NCBI RefSeq assembly: GCF_900129295.1 | Contig: NZ_FQUU01000026.1 | Span: forward strand, 1-37,904 | From: Flavisolibacter ginsengisoli DSM 18119 | GTDB taxonomy: Bacteria > Bacteroidota > Bacteroidia > Chitinophagales > Chitinophagaceae | Length of the DNA stretch: 37,904 nt | Reading direction: 5' to 3' | Shown here: one piece after another, positions 23,818 through 32,880 of the stretch | How the letters are laid out: each line of letters starts with the position of its first letter | How positions within the stretch are numbered: position 1 is the stretch's first letter | Position numbers and translations under genes: made by a program | Notes under the pieces: model-generated | Database searches by the model: none | Seen by the model: the letters and a program-made list of their open reading frames with translations, nothing else | What the model was told of the DNA's origin: nothing

Positions 23818-24898
23818 TTCAAACGATATCAATACCGGCAATTACGAGGAATTCTTTATCCTGTATATGGATAACGAATTAACGCAGGAGCAAAGGAAGA
23901 TGGTTGAATCTTTCCTGGAAAGCCACCCGGAGTTGAGGGCTGAGCTTGACCTTTTGTTAAGCACCCAACTACCTGCTGAAACGGTCAACTTTGATAAGGC
24001 ATCGCTTTTGTCTTCTTCCATGAAGCTTAGTACGTCCGAAGAAGAACTCCTGCTTTACATCGACAATGAACTACCTGCAAGCGAGAAAAACCGCCTCGAA
24101 TTAGAACTGGCTTCCAACAAGAAATATCAACATCAACATTCTATTCTTTTACAGACCAAACTGGATGCTGCCGAACTCATTCCCTATCCAAATAAAGAAG
24201 AACTATACCACCGTTCTACCAGGGTTATAGCATTCAAATTCTATTTACGCATTGCTGCGGCCGTTTTATTAGTGGCAGGCATGGGTTCTTTATATTTTTT
24301 ACAGAATGGAAATAAGCCAGGGGTTGATTTTCCTGTAGCTGTAATTTCCAAAACCTCTGGTTCGCCTGCTGTAATTAAAAACGCAGAAAAGGCAACAACT
24401 TCCCCGGAAAGTGAACCTGTAATTAAAAATCCGGTTGAAATTGCCGGAACCAGTACTAAAGCAAATCCTGTAACTGAAAAAACGCATGACAACAGCAGGC
24501 ATTTTGAAAATAATCCCATTGCCTATGTTGCCGACCCTAAAACAGAAAAAAGCATTGAGCCTGTAAATGACCAGGCAGGCAAACCATTGGAAAGATCAAC
24601 TGCTGCCATTCATGTGAACAACCCTTCTCAGGCTCCTGCGGCTTCATTTGATCCATCTAAGCAAATCATTAACAACTCACCTGTAACTTCTGCGTTAGCT
24701 CAACGTAATACATCTATAAAGGCTACAGCATCTGAGGTACCAACGAATGATGTAGCTGAAAACAAAGAAAACAAAGGATCATTCAAAAGCTTTTTGCGCA
24801 AAGCTACCAGGATGATTGAAAGAAAAACAGGAATAGATCCTACCAATGGCGATGATGAAGAACTATTGGTTGGAGCCCTTGCAGTAAAACTTAAATAA
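23807..24898 (+). CDS. Anti-sigma-factor-like membrane protein with duplicated N-terminal module
   Basis: A 363-residue protein. The ATG at 23807 lies within the 3' end of the sigma gene. The N-terminal ~130 residues hold two similar modules, one around LYMDNELTQEQRKMVESFL and one around LYIDNELPASEKNRLELEL, each continuing to a LLLxTxL-like end. They resemble the cytoplasmic sigma-binding part of anti-sigma factors but lack the zinc His/Cys residues. One membrane helix lies at about 145-165. The periplasmic part is long, Pro/Thr/Asn-rich and of low complexity. Sigma sequestration is inferred from position and topology. Confidence 0.8.
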   Translation: MSSNSNDINTGNYEEFFILYMDNELTQEQRKMVESFLESHPELRAELDLLLSTQLPAETVNFDKASLLSSSMKLSTSEEELLLYIDNELPASEKNRLELELASNKKYQHQHSILLQTKLDAAELIPYPNKEELYHRSTRVIAFKFYLRIAAAVLLVAGMGSLYFLQNGNKPGVDFPVAVISKTSGSPAVIKNAEKATTSPESEPVIKNPVEIAGTSTKANPVTEKTHDNSRHFENNPIAYVADPKTEKSIEPVNDQAGKPLERSTAAIHVNNPSQAPAASFDPSKQIINNSPVTSALAQRNTSIKATASEVPTNDVAENKENKGSFKSFLRKATRMIERKTGIDPTNGDDEELLVGALAVKLK

Positions 24899-24917
24899 CC
24901 ATTTACAACTTAATGTT

Positions 24918-25745
24918 ATGAACCGAATACTTCTTGCAATAATTGCATCTGCTATTACTATGTCTTCCTTTGCCCAGGTGGATAGTACAGAAGCCCAAAA
25001 GGCCGATACCATAAGGGTAGGCAGCATGATCATTATCAAAAAACAGGGTAAGGAAGAAAAGGATACTAAAGAAATAACAATATCCAACCGTTCACATAAA
25101 CGTTATAATTCCAATGTTAGCACCAACTGGGGTATCGTTGACCTGGGTTTTTCCAACTGGAACGATCAAACAAATTATAGCTCCGCTGAAGCACAGGCAT
25201 TTGCTCCTGGCTTTAACAAGGATGCACTGGAATTGAATACAACCAAATCCATCAACGTTAATATCTGGTTCTTTATGCAGCGCCTTAACATGGTAAGCCA
25301 TGTATTGAATTTGAAATATGGACTGGGTCTTGAATTGAACAACTACAGGTTTGATGATAAAAGAGTACACCTGCAAAAGAATCCAACACAAATAACACTG
25401 GATCCTGATTATGCCAATTTAAAAAAGAACAAATTAGCCGCAGATTATATTACAGTACCCATGATGTTGAATGTAAACCTTACGCCTGGCCGCAATAAAG
25501 GTTTTGGATTCAGCGGTGGTGTTAGTGCAGGTTTTCTCTACTCATCCCGCCAGAAAACAAAAGGCAGTGATGGAAAGCATAAGATCCATGATGATTATGA
25601 CCTGCGCAAATGGAAACTCTCCTATATAGGTGAATTAAACCTTGGACCAGTGAAATTGTACGGTAGCTATGCTATGAAAAGTATGTGGGAAAAAGGGCTG
25701 GATCAAACACCTTACAACGTAGGTATCCGTTTGAGCAACTGGTAA
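24918..25745 (+). CDS. Outer-membrane beta-barrel protein
   Basis: A 275-residue protein with a Sec signal peptide (cleavage after SFA near 20). The mature part shows alternating aromatic/hydrophobic strands ending in the typical barrel C-terminus (YNVGIRLSNW). The region INVNIWFFMQRLNMVSHVLNLKYGLGLELN is characteristic of PorT-type or generic Bacteroidota barrels. It follows the anti-sigma gene by 20 bp and is likely in the same operon, possibly a target or the sensed component. Ligand unknown. Confidence 0.85.
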   Translation: MNRILLAIIASAITMSSFAQVDSTEAQKADTIRVGSMIIIKKQGKEEKDTKEITISNRSHKRYNSNVSTNWGIVDLGFSNWNDQTNYSSAEAQAFAPGFNKDALELNTTKSINVNIWFFMQRLNMVSHVLNLKYGLGLELNNYRFDDKRVHLQKNPTQITLDPDYANLKKNKLAADYITVPMMLNVNLTPGRNKGFGFSGGVSAGFLYSSRQKTKGSDGKHKIHDDYDLRKWKLSYIGELNLGPVKLYGSYAMKSMWEKGLDQTPYNVGIRLSNW

Positions 25746-25770
25746 ACTTACTTAACTGATAATTTAGTGG

Positions 25771-25804
25771 AAACCCTTTGTTTTAGACAGAGGGTTTTTT
25801 TATT
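25771..25804 (+). terminator. Intrinsic terminator
   Basis: AAACCCT (25771-25777) pairs with AGGGTTT (25791-25797), followed by a run of T. It closes the sigma/anti-sigma/barrel operon. Confidence 0.8.
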
Positions 25805-25894
25805 TTGCAAAGTCTCGTTAAAGATATTAACAGCCCAAAATAAAAAGATTTTGAACAGCGTTAAGCCAATGAGAAACGCTAAACCTCTGGAGTT

Positions 25895-26473
25895 ATGAAA
25901 ACCGCCATTTTTCTTTCGTGCCTTATTGCAGGGGGCAGTTTGTTTGTTAAAACCCATAAAACAAAAACAAGCCTTACCCTTCCGGCATATAAAGCCACTA
26001 CCTCCAAAAGATCTTTTTCCTCCATGCCTATTGCACCTGTTTCTATCACCATTGACAAATCAAGCTATGAATTGTATGTCTATGATGCCAAGGGATGGTA
26101 CGCCACCTACCCTGTAGTGTTTGGCAACAGCTCGCTTGATGATAAAAAAATGGAAGGTGACCGTAATACTCCTGAGGGCACTTTCAGGATAGTAAACAAA
26201 AGGGTACACGAAAAATGGGACAGATACATGGGTCTTGATTATCCTACGCAGGAAAGCATTTATAAATTCAATGAGCGCAAAAGACGTGGAGAGATACCAA
26301 GTTCTGCCCGTCCGGGTGCTGGTATAGGCATCCATGGTGTATGGCCTCACGAGGATTTTGTAATAGACCGCTACAAGAACTGGACAAATGGCTGCATTTC
26401 CCTAAAGAATTCTGATGTTGAAGAATTATACAGGTTCATACCCGTGGGAACACCTGTCACCATTCGTAAATGA
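25895..26473 (+). CDS. L,D-transpeptidase (YkuD domain)
   Basis: A 192-residue protein with an N-terminal signal sequence or anchor. The YkuD catalytic domain runs from about residue 48: ITIDKSSYELYVYD opens it, GDRNTPEGTFRI is conserved, His147 in GIGIHGV and Cys167 in TNGCISL form the catalytic pair. It should make 3-3 cross-links in peptidoglycan or attach proteins to it. Its stop is one base from the stop of the convergent hydrolase. Confidence 0.9.
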   Translation: MKTAIFLSCLIAGGSLFVKTHKTKTSLTLPAYKATTSKRSFSSMPIAPVSITIDKSSYELYVYDAKGWYATYPVVFGNSSLDDKKMEGDRNTPEGTFRIVNKRVHEKWDRYMGLDYPTQESIYKFNERKRRGEIPSSARPGAGIGIHGVWPHEDFVIDRYKNWTNGCISLKNSDVEELYRFIPVGTPVTIRK

Positions 26474-26474
26474 T

Positions 26475-27440
26475 TCAATGCAACTCATTTAAAAAGCTAC
26501 CTACCTCTTTTTCCCAAAGTATTGGGTCTGATTCAAGGTAAGAATCATGGTCAGCCTCTGGATATAGAACCAATTTCTTTTTTTGGCTTGCCAGGTGCTG
26601 ATAAATTGATTCAATTTCATTGGCTGTAACATACCTGTCCCGCTCGCCCCATTGCAATAATATAGGGCAGGTCACACTATTGGCATATTCGGCAGTATTC
26701 AAGCTAAACCCATTGAACCCGCTTTCAATACCTATCCAAAGCGTAGTAAAAAAAGCAAAGGGCTCCGAGGCAAAGCCAGTAACCCTGGCCCTGGTTTTCA
26801 GGTGGTCATGAAGGGAACCAAAAGGCATATCTGCAATAATTGCATCAGGAGCTACCAGCTTTTGCGATACAGCCTTTATGGCCAATACAGCACCCATGGA
26901 AACGCCATACAAGATGACATAGTGATTTCCTTGTTCTTTGGCAAAGTTGAATGCTTTAATGACCTCTTCGGTTTCCTTAAATCCAAAGCTTGTAGAATTA
27001 CCTTCTCTATTACCATGTGCCCTCAGATCAACCATCAGCACATTGTATCCCCATTCCCTGAAACGAAATGCTTCTGCATTTAAAATGCTTTTATTAGAGC
27101 TATACCCATGAAACATGATGATACATTTCCTGGAAGAGGGCAACTCGCTGTACCATGTATCAATTGAAAGGTCTTCATTTAGTTTTAGAAGTACATATGT
27201 AACAGGAAATGTAGGAAGCGGTTCTTTGTCATTCCTGTAAAAAGAAGGCCCGGTAAATAATTTCCAGGTTTTGACTAAAATATTATCATTGTTAATAGCA
27301 GGCGGCTGACCTTGTTTAAAATGAGTGAATTTGAAGGCATAAGAAGCAGCAGATATGTTCAATAATACCAACTGCACAAAAACCACCCATAGGATGGTCT
27401 TTAAAAATGCAGGTAGTTTACGTTTTGTAATGGAACTCAT
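26475..27440 (-). CDS. Alpha/beta hydrolase with membrane anchor
   Basis: A 321-residue protein. One N-terminal membrane helix lies at about 12-36. The hydrolase fold shows FHGYSSNK (oxyanion region), the nucleophile Ser181 in GVSMG, Asp268 in GERDRY and His298 in EADHDSY. The layout resembles the ABHD13/BEM46-like or dipeptidyl-type serine hydrolases; the substrate is unknown. The N-terminal helix should hold the catalytic domain outside the cytoplasm. Confidence 0.88.
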   Translation of the reverse strand: MSSITKRKLPAFLKTILWVVFVQLVLLNISAASYAFKFTHFKQGQPPAINNDNILVKTWKLFTGPSFYRNDKEPLPTFPVTYVLLKLNEDLSIDTWYSELPSSRKCIIMFHGYSSNKSILNAEAFRFREWGYNVLMVDLRAHGNREGNSTSFGFKETEEVIKAFNFAKEQGNHYVILYGVSMGAVLAIKAVSQKLVAPDAIIADMPFGSLHDHLKTRARVTGFASEPFAFFTTLWIGIESGFNGFSLNTAEYANSVTCPILLQWGERDRYVTANEIESIYQHLASQKKKLVLYPEADHDSYLESDPILWEKEVGSFLNELH

Positions 27441-27451
27441 GCAGAAACAAG

Positions 27452-27459
27452 CAAATGTA
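27452..27459 (-). promoter_or_regulatory. -7 element TACATTTG
   Basis: Reads TACATTTG on the minus strand, 11 nt before the hydrolase ATG. The leader would be about 5 nt. It suggests the hydrolase has its own start rather than relying on read-through from acs. Confidence 0.4.
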
Positions 27460-27505
27460 CTCGTAGATGCTAATAAATCATAAACATTAGCATATGCCCT
27501 TAAGA

Positions 27506-29431
27506 CTATAATTTTCCTCCTGCAATAGCTTCAACAACAGTAGGGTCAAGCAAAGTAGTCGTATCACCGAGGTTGCTGGTTTCTCCTTCTGCTATTTTTC
27601 GTAAGATGCGTCGCATGATCTTGCCACTTCTTGTCTTAGGCAAGGCAGCCACAAATTGTATTTTATCTGGTTTGGCAATTGGTCCTATGATCCTTGACAC
27701 AGTTTGAAGGATATCGTTTCTCCTGCTGGTTTCATCACCATGAGTGCCCTGGAAGATAACATATGCATAAATGCCCTGACCTTTTACATCGTGATGGTAA
27801 CCTACCACGGCACTTTCAACAACACCGGAGTGCATATTAATGGCATTTTCCACTTCTGCAGTGCCAATGCGGTGCCCGCTAACATTTAATACATCATCTA
27901 CCCTGCCAGTGATCCTGTAATTACCTTCTTCATCTCTCAAAGCACCATCACCAGTAAAATACAGGTTAGGATAAGCAGAAAAATAGGTCTGCCTGCAACG
28001 ATCATGGTCACCATAGGTAGTTCTAAGAATAGACGGCCAGGGTGCCCTGATGCATAAGTTACCCGAAGCAGGATTTCCTTTCACCTCTACTCCATTTTCA
28101 TCTACCAGGAGAGGCTCTACGCCGGGCAATGGCAAAGTGGCATACGTGGGTTTGGCTGGCGTAATTCCCGCCATATTAGAAATAAGGATTCCCCCGGTTT
28201 CTGTTTGCCACCACGTATCTACAATAGGGCATTTACCCTTACCTATATTTTCATCATACCAATGCCACGCTTCTTCATTGATCGGCTCTCCCACTGTACC
28301 TAAAACTTTCAAAGAAGAAAGGTCTTTCCCTTCCAGCGGCTTCAAACCAAAGCCCATTAGCGAACGTATAGCTGTTGGCGCAGTGTAAAGGATATTCACT
28401 TTGTGCCTGTCCACAATATCCCAAAAGCGACCGGCATCGGGCCAGGTTGGTATTCCCTCAAACATAACACTGGTACCACCTGCCGCCAGTGGACCATAGA
28501 CAATATAACTATGACCGGTTATCCAACCGATATCTGCAGTGCAGAAATGAACCTGGCTTTTTTGATATTGAAAAACATTCACAAAGCTGTAGGCAGTAAA
28601 CACCATGTAGCCTCCAATGGTATGGACAACACCTTTGGGCTTGCCGGTAGAACCAGATGTGTAAAGTATAAACAAAGGATCTTCCGCATCCATTTCCACT
28701 GCAGGGAAGGAAACGACATTGTCTTTTTCAATCTGTGATTCCGCATGCTCCATTTCATCTTCCCACCACACGTCACGTCCTTTGATCATGGAGACCGGCG
28801 TCCGGGTACGCGTATATACTATTACTCTTTTCACGGTTTTATTACCTATCAAAGCATCGTCAATAACATCCTTAAGTGGTATAATTTTTTCTCCCCGGTA
28901 TGCCCCATCACACGTAACTATATATTCAGCGCTGGCATCTTCCAGCCTGTCGGCAATGCTTTGTGCAGAGAACCCTCCAAAGATCACACTATGTATGGCC
29001 CCTATCCGGGCACACCCCAGCACGGCATAAGCTAATTCCGGAACCATGCCCATATAGATACAAACCCTATCGCCTTTTTTTACGCCATTGTTCTTTAATA
29101 CCTGCGCAAACTGGCAAACCCTTTTGTGAAGACGGTTATAGGTTACAACTCTTACCCTGTCTTCCGGGTTATTGGGCTCCCATATCATGGCCGGCTTATC
29201 ACCCAACTCTTCCAGGTGACGATCAATGCAATTTTCTGTGATATTTAGTTTTCCTCCTTCAAACCACTTAACAGAGGGTTCAGTAAAATTCCACTGCAGG
29301 GTTTTATCCCACTTTTTGCGCCATAGAAAGTTTTCTGCTACTTGGCTCCAGAATCCTGAAGGATCTTCCGTACTTTTTTTATAAGCTACTTTGTATTCGT
29401 CTAGTGATTTAAATTGGTAAGGATATGACAT
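27506..29431 (-). CDS. acs: Acetyl-CoA synthetase
   Basis: A 641-residue AMP-forming enzyme making acetyl-CoA from acetate, ATP and CoA. Evidence includes YTSGSTGKPKGVVHT (AMP-binding), WWQTETGG, TGDGALRDEEGNYRITGRVDDV and the C-terminal PKTRSGKIMRR with the acetylatable Lys at 604. Length matches Acs. It is transcribed alone; 29432-29606 upstream is AT-rich with a short AAT repeat (around 29547-29560) and no gene. Confidence 0.95.
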   Translation of the reverse strand: MSYPYQFKSLDEYKVAYKKSTEDPSGFWSQVAENFLWRKKWDKTLQWNFTEPSVKWFEGGKLNITENCIDRHLEELGDKPAMIWEPNNPEDRVRVVTYNRLHKRVCQFAQVLKNNGVKKGDRVCIYMGMVPELAYAVLGCARIGAIHSVIFGGFSAQSIADRLEDASAEYIVTCDGAYRGEKIIPLKDVIDDALIGNKTVKRVIVYTRTRTPVSMIKGRDVWWEDEMEHAESQIEKDNVVSFPAVEMDAEDPLFILYTSGSTGKPKGVVHTIGGYMVFTAYSFVNVFQYQKSQVHFCTADIGWITGHSYIVYGPLAAGGTSVMFEGIPTWPDAGRFWDIVDRHKVNILYTAPTAIRSLMGFGLKPLEGKDLSSLKVLGTVGEPINEEAWHWYDENIGKGKCPIVDTWWQTETGGILISNMAGITPAKPTYATLPLPGVEPLLVDENGVEVKGNPASGNLCIRAPWPSILRTTYGDHDRCRQTYFSAYPNLYFTGDGALRDEEGNYRITGRVDDVLNVSGHRIGTAEVENAINMHSGVVESAVVGYHHDVKGQGIYAYVIFQGTHGDETSRRNDILQTVSRIIGPIAKPDKIQFVAALPKTRSGKIMRRILRKIAEGETSNLGDTTTLLDPTVVEAIAGGKL

Positions 29432-29606
29432 TCAATAAATGGTTTGAAAGTTTAAACTTAAAGAAAATGTAAGAATATGAACTTCAATATTTGTTTCTCT
29501 TTTAATTCCAAACTCATCTACTATGTAGGGTGTATTTGTTTTTGCAAATAATAATAATAATAGTATTTATATAACAGTTAAAAATGGGAAAGCCTTGTGA
29601 TTCCAT

Positions 29607-29614
29607 TATTTTTG
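29607..29614 (+). promoter_or_regulatory. -7 element TATTTTTG
   Basis: Lies 28 nt before the ATG at 29643. A transcript from here would begin about where an alternative upstream ATG (29622) lies, supporting the internal start, which has AAGGAACA just before it. Confidence 0.45.
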
Positions 29615-29642
29615 CGCCCTGATGAAACACCAAAGGAACAAG

Positions 29643-29975
29643 ATGAATCTATGGCAAAAGGTCTCCAGTATACTAATGCTGGTCACTTTAGCCTGGTTAA
29701 CCATCAGCATTCCTTATGTTTACCAGGGTCGCCAGTTGGGTAAAGAACAGACGGAACAAAAATCCCGCAACTCCACAGACCAGAATACTAACCCTTTATC
29801 TAATACCACGGAAGAGAAAACGCACAGTGTAACCAATACACTTTCAGAATATTTGCATGAAATGCACCAAACTGAAAATTACTTTACCTTAGTAACAGTG
29901 CATCATAAATGCCATTCTACAGCATTGTACTATGCTTTTCATCCTGAATTAATTTCTCCCCCTCCCGAAGCATAG
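29643..29975 (+). CDS. Small membrane-anchored protein upstream of SulP
   Basis: A 110-residue protein. The start at 29643 is chosen over 29622 because it has an AAGGAACA ribosome-site-like sequence and fits the promoter. One membrane segment lies at about 7-27 (SSILMLVTLAWLTISIPYVY). A Thr/Asn/Gln-rich linker follows, then HHKCHSTALYYAFHPE with a His/Cys cluster. No family is recognised. It lies 116 bp before the SulP transporter and could share its transcript. Confidence 0.65.
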   Translation: MNLWQKVSSILMLVTLAWLTISIPYVYQGRQLGKEQTEQKSRNSTDQNTNPLSNTTEEKTHSVTNTLSEYLHEMHQTENYFTLVTVHHKCHSTALYYAFHPELISPPPEA

Positions 29976-30091
29976 CCTCATTTTCAACTTTTTATTTATT
30001 GGATCTATTCTTAGAGGAATTCCTATGCCTGTGCAATTATAAAGGCATTGGGTATTCTGACTATTCTTTTACTCACTATTAATTATTAAAG

Positions 30092-31681
30092 ATGAGGCGT
30101 TCAACCTTTTCCATTAAAAATCTTGGTGCAGATATAACTGCATCTATTGTAGTCTTTCTTGTAGCATTACCGCTTTGCCTGGGTGTGGCTCTTGCTTCTA
30201 ATGCTCCTTTATTCAGCGGTTTGATCTCAGGTATTATTGGCGGTATTGTCATTGGTTTTCTTAGTGGTTCACAGTTAAGTGTCAGCGGTCCCGCAGCTGG
30301 TCTTACAGCCATTGTTGCAGCTGCGATATTAAAACTGCCTTCTTTTGAAACATTTTTGCTTGCGGTTGTTATATGCGGATTATTCCAGGTGTTATTTGGT
30401 TTTATGAAAGCAGGCATTATCGGGGATTTTGTTCCTAATAGTGTGATCAAGGGAATGCTGGCAGCTATTGGTTTGATATTAATATTAAAGCAGTTGCCCC
30501 ACCTGGTGGGATATGACAGCAACTTTGAAGGTGATGAATCGTTTCTGCAGCCTGATAATGAAAATACATTCAGTTCCATTGGTAATGCTTTCAAATATAT
30601 TACCCCTGTAGCTGTAATTATTGGTATCCTGTCATTGGTCTTTCAATTCGGATGGGAGAAATTCACTTCCACTAAAAAAGGATTTATCAAACTAATACCT
30701 GCTCCACTGATCGTTGTGCTGATAGGTATTGGCATCCTTCAAATAGCTAATGGATCCACATATTCCTTAGACCCTTCACATATGGTAAACATACCACAGG
30801 CATCATCGGCCTCAGAATTTATTTCCTTCTTTACATTACCAGACTTTGCGGGCTTTGTTAATAAGGAAGTATGGATAGCTGGAATCACATTGGCACTTGT
30901 GGCCAGCCTGGAAACATTATTAAGTATTGAAGCCATTGACGACCTGGACCCTTACCAGCGTGTGACAAATAAGGAAAGGGAACTAAAAGCCCAGGGCATA
31001 GGTAATATGCTATCGGGTCTTGTTGGTGGATTACCCATTACCTCCGTCATTGTACGATCATCTGCCAATGTGAATGCAGGTGCTAAAAGTAAGATGTCTA
31101 CAATGATGCACGGAGGATTGTTGCTACTGTGCGTAGCCCTCATTCCTTCCATTTTGAATATGATTCCGAAAGCCGCGTTAGCAGCCATATTAATATTTAC
31201 CGGATATAAACTGGCAAAGCCTTCATTGTTCAAATCATATTATAAAAAAGGATGGGATCAATTCCTGCCATTTGTATTGACTATCCTGGCCATCCTGTTC
31301 ACCGACCTGCTGATAGGTGTATTGATAGGCATTGGCGTAAGCATCTTTTTTATTGTAAGAAGTAACTTTAAAACATCCGTATTTATTGTTCATGATGATA
31401 ACCGTTATCTGTTCCGGCTGAGAAAGGATGTTACCTTTCTGAATAAACCTTACATAAAAAATAAACTGGAGGAGGTACCCGAAAAATCATTTGTATTAAT
31501 CGATGCCAGCCGTGCAGATTTTATTGATAAAGATGTTGTGGAAGTAATCGAGGACTTCACCAAACACGCCTCCTTAAAAAGCATCCGTGTACAGGTAAAA
31601 ACCAGGCATGCTGACAGGCATGGCATTAAAACGAATAACCATATAGTGAAAGTAAAGGAGAATAATATTGTTGCCAATTGA
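30092..31681 (+). CDS. SulP-family anion transporter, probable bicarbonate carrier
   Basis: A 529-residue transporter. The membrane domain covers about residues 10-425, beginning [29 protein letters not shown], with [17 protein letters not shown] as a signature stretch. A C-terminal STAS domain (about 430-525) contains [22 protein letters not shown]. SulP proteins carry sulfate, bicarbonate or other anions. The adjacent carbonic anhydrase gene makes bicarbonate the best guess, as in BicA-type systems, but the sequence alone does not fix the substrate. Confidence 0.88.
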   Translation: MRRSTFSIKNLGADITASIVVFLVALPLCLGVALASNAPLFSGLISGIIGGIVIGFLSGSQLSVSGPAAGLTAIVAAAILKLPSFETFLLAVVICGLFQVLFGFMKAGIIGDFVPNSVIKGMLAAIGLILILKQLPHLVGYDSNFEGDESFLQPDNENTFSSIGNAFKYITPVAVIIGILSLVFQFGWEKFTSTKKGFIKLIPAPLIVVLIGIGILQIANGSTYSLDPSHMVNIPQASSASEFISFFTLPDFAGFVNKEVWIAGITLALVASLETLLSIEAIDDLDPYQRVTNKERELKAQGIGNMLSGLVGGLPITSVIVRSSANVNAGAKSKMSTMMHGGLLLLCVALIPSILNMIPKAALAAILIFTGYKLAKPSLFKSYYKKGWDQFLPFVLTILAILFTDLLIGVLIGIGVSIFFIVRSNFKTSVFIVHDDNRYLFRLRKDVTFLNKPYIKNKLEEVPEKSFVLIDASRADFIDKDVVEVIEDFTKHASLKSIRVQVKTRHADRHGIKTNNHIVKVKENNIVAN

Positions 31682-31730
31682 TGATTACAACGTAAAGCAA
31701 GATAAATTTGAAAACCATAAAATAGCTAAA

Positions 31731-32366
31731 ATGAAATCATACGAAAAATTGTTACTGGAAAATAAAGCCTGGGCCGCAGAGAAAAAAGAAGATGATGCAG
31801 ATTATTTTGAGCGACTGGCTAAATTACAAACCCCGGAGTTTTTATGGATCGGGTGTAGTGATAGCCGTGTGCCGGCAAATGAAATTACAGGTACCCAACC
31901 AGGCGAAATATTTGTACACCGAAATGTTGCCAACCTGGTCATTCACACAGATGTCAACCTACTAAGTGTGCTTGATTATGCCGTTACACATTTGAAAGTA
32001 AGGCATATCATTGTATGCGGTCACTACGGTTGTGGAGGTATTAAAGCAGCAATGACCAATCACGATTTTAAATACGTGCTTAATATGTGGCTGCGTAATA
32101 TTAAGGATGTTTACCGCTTATATAGTGAAGAACTGGAAGCCATAAACGATGAAGAGTCACGCGCTGACAGGCTGGTAGAATTAAACGTGAAGGAGCAGGT
32201 CATTCACCTTGCCAAAACATCTATAGTGCAGCGTGCCTGGAAAAACGACAACAGGCCTCACCTGCATGGCTGGGTATATGGTTTAAAAGATGGTATCATC
32301 AAGCCGGTATTTGAAATGACTGCCGGAACACCTCTCGATCCCATATATGAATATGATGATCTGTAA
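31731..32366 (+). CDS. Beta-class carbonic anhydrase
   Basis: A 211-residue enzyme interconverting CO2 and bicarbonate. The ATG at 31731 gives numbering identical to E. coli Can: Cys42, Asp44 and Arg46 in CSDSR, His98 and Cys101 in GHYGCGG. A longer start (31668) would overlap the SulP gene and add unrelated residues. TAAATTTG at 31703-31710 could be an internal promoter. It follows SulP by 49 bp, forming a probable inorganic-carbon uptake and hydration pair. Confidence 0.93.
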   Translation: MKSYEKLLLENKAWAAEKKEDDADYFERLAKLQTPEFLWIGCSDSRVPANEITGTQPGEIFVHRNVANLVIHTDVNLLSVLDYAVTHLKVRHIIVCGHYGCGGIKAAMTNHDFKYVLNMWLRNIKDVYRLYSEELEAINDEESRADRLVELNVKEQVIHLAKTSIVQRAWKNDNRPHLHGWVYGLKDGIIKPVFEMTAGTPLDPIYEYDDL

Positions 32367-32449
32367 TTATTATTTCAGGAAAACTCACGGAATGTTGCCT
32401 GGTATTGTTTATTGAAACACTGTTACAAGCAAGTAGCCTATTATACATA

Positions 32450-32490
32450 AAAAGGCTTTCTCCTACTGGGGGAAAGCCTTTTGTTTTTTA
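32450..32490 (+). terminator. Intrinsic terminator
   Basis: Arms 32450-32463 and 32469-32482 (AAAAGGCTTTC and its complement at the core, one G-T pair) with a 5-nt loop, then TTTTGTTTTTTA. Closes the SulP-carbonic anhydrase unit. Confidence 0.8.
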
Positions 32491-32553
32491 CCATCACTTA
32501 TTAGGGTTCATCTTCTATTGTTATCTCATTTTAATAATTGATAGCTTCAGGCC

Positions 32554-32775
32554 CTACTCATTACTGGGTTCGTTGAATAAGTTACAATCATCCATTTCCA
32601 TTAATGTTACTTCATGGCTGCTTGCATGCAACAGTATTGTTGCCTGAATTTCCTCCCTTCCATCTCCATTGTATCCGCGGCGAATTCCCGCATCGGAACG
32701 GGTATAGTACAGGGATACTACGGAGTTACTACGGCGATACATCTGGTTTATATAGCCGTAGTCTGGTGTTACCAT
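32554..32775 (-). CDS. Possible small protein, weak support
   Basis: A 73-residue frame with an ATG, normal-looking codon choice and an acidic tail (EMDDCNLFNEPSNE). It has no signal, helix pattern or family I recognise, and plus-strand frames overlap it. It occupies a 510-bp stretch (32367-32880) that otherwise holds only the terminator at 32450-32490. It could be a genuine orphan small gene or chance. Confidence 0.25.
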   Translation of the reverse strand: MVTPDYGYINQMYRRSNSVVSLYYTRSDAGIRRGYNGDGREEIQATILLHASSHEVTLMEMDDCNLFNEPSNE

Positions 32776-32880
32776 TACCTGAAATCAGAACAAGCAATTA
32801 GTAAGCAAAAGTATTTAAATGGCATGCAGGAATAATTGGTAAGCAGATCTTTCCTTATATTTAAAATTAAACCTCAAACA

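Noticed and set aside
31668-32366. Longer TTG start for carbonic anhydrase
   Set aside because: Overlaps the SulP stop and adds unrelated residues; ATG at 31731 reproduces E. coli Can numbering.
32405-32647. Plus-strand 80-codon frame
   Set aside because: Runs through the terminator hairpin at 32450-32482; not a credible gene.
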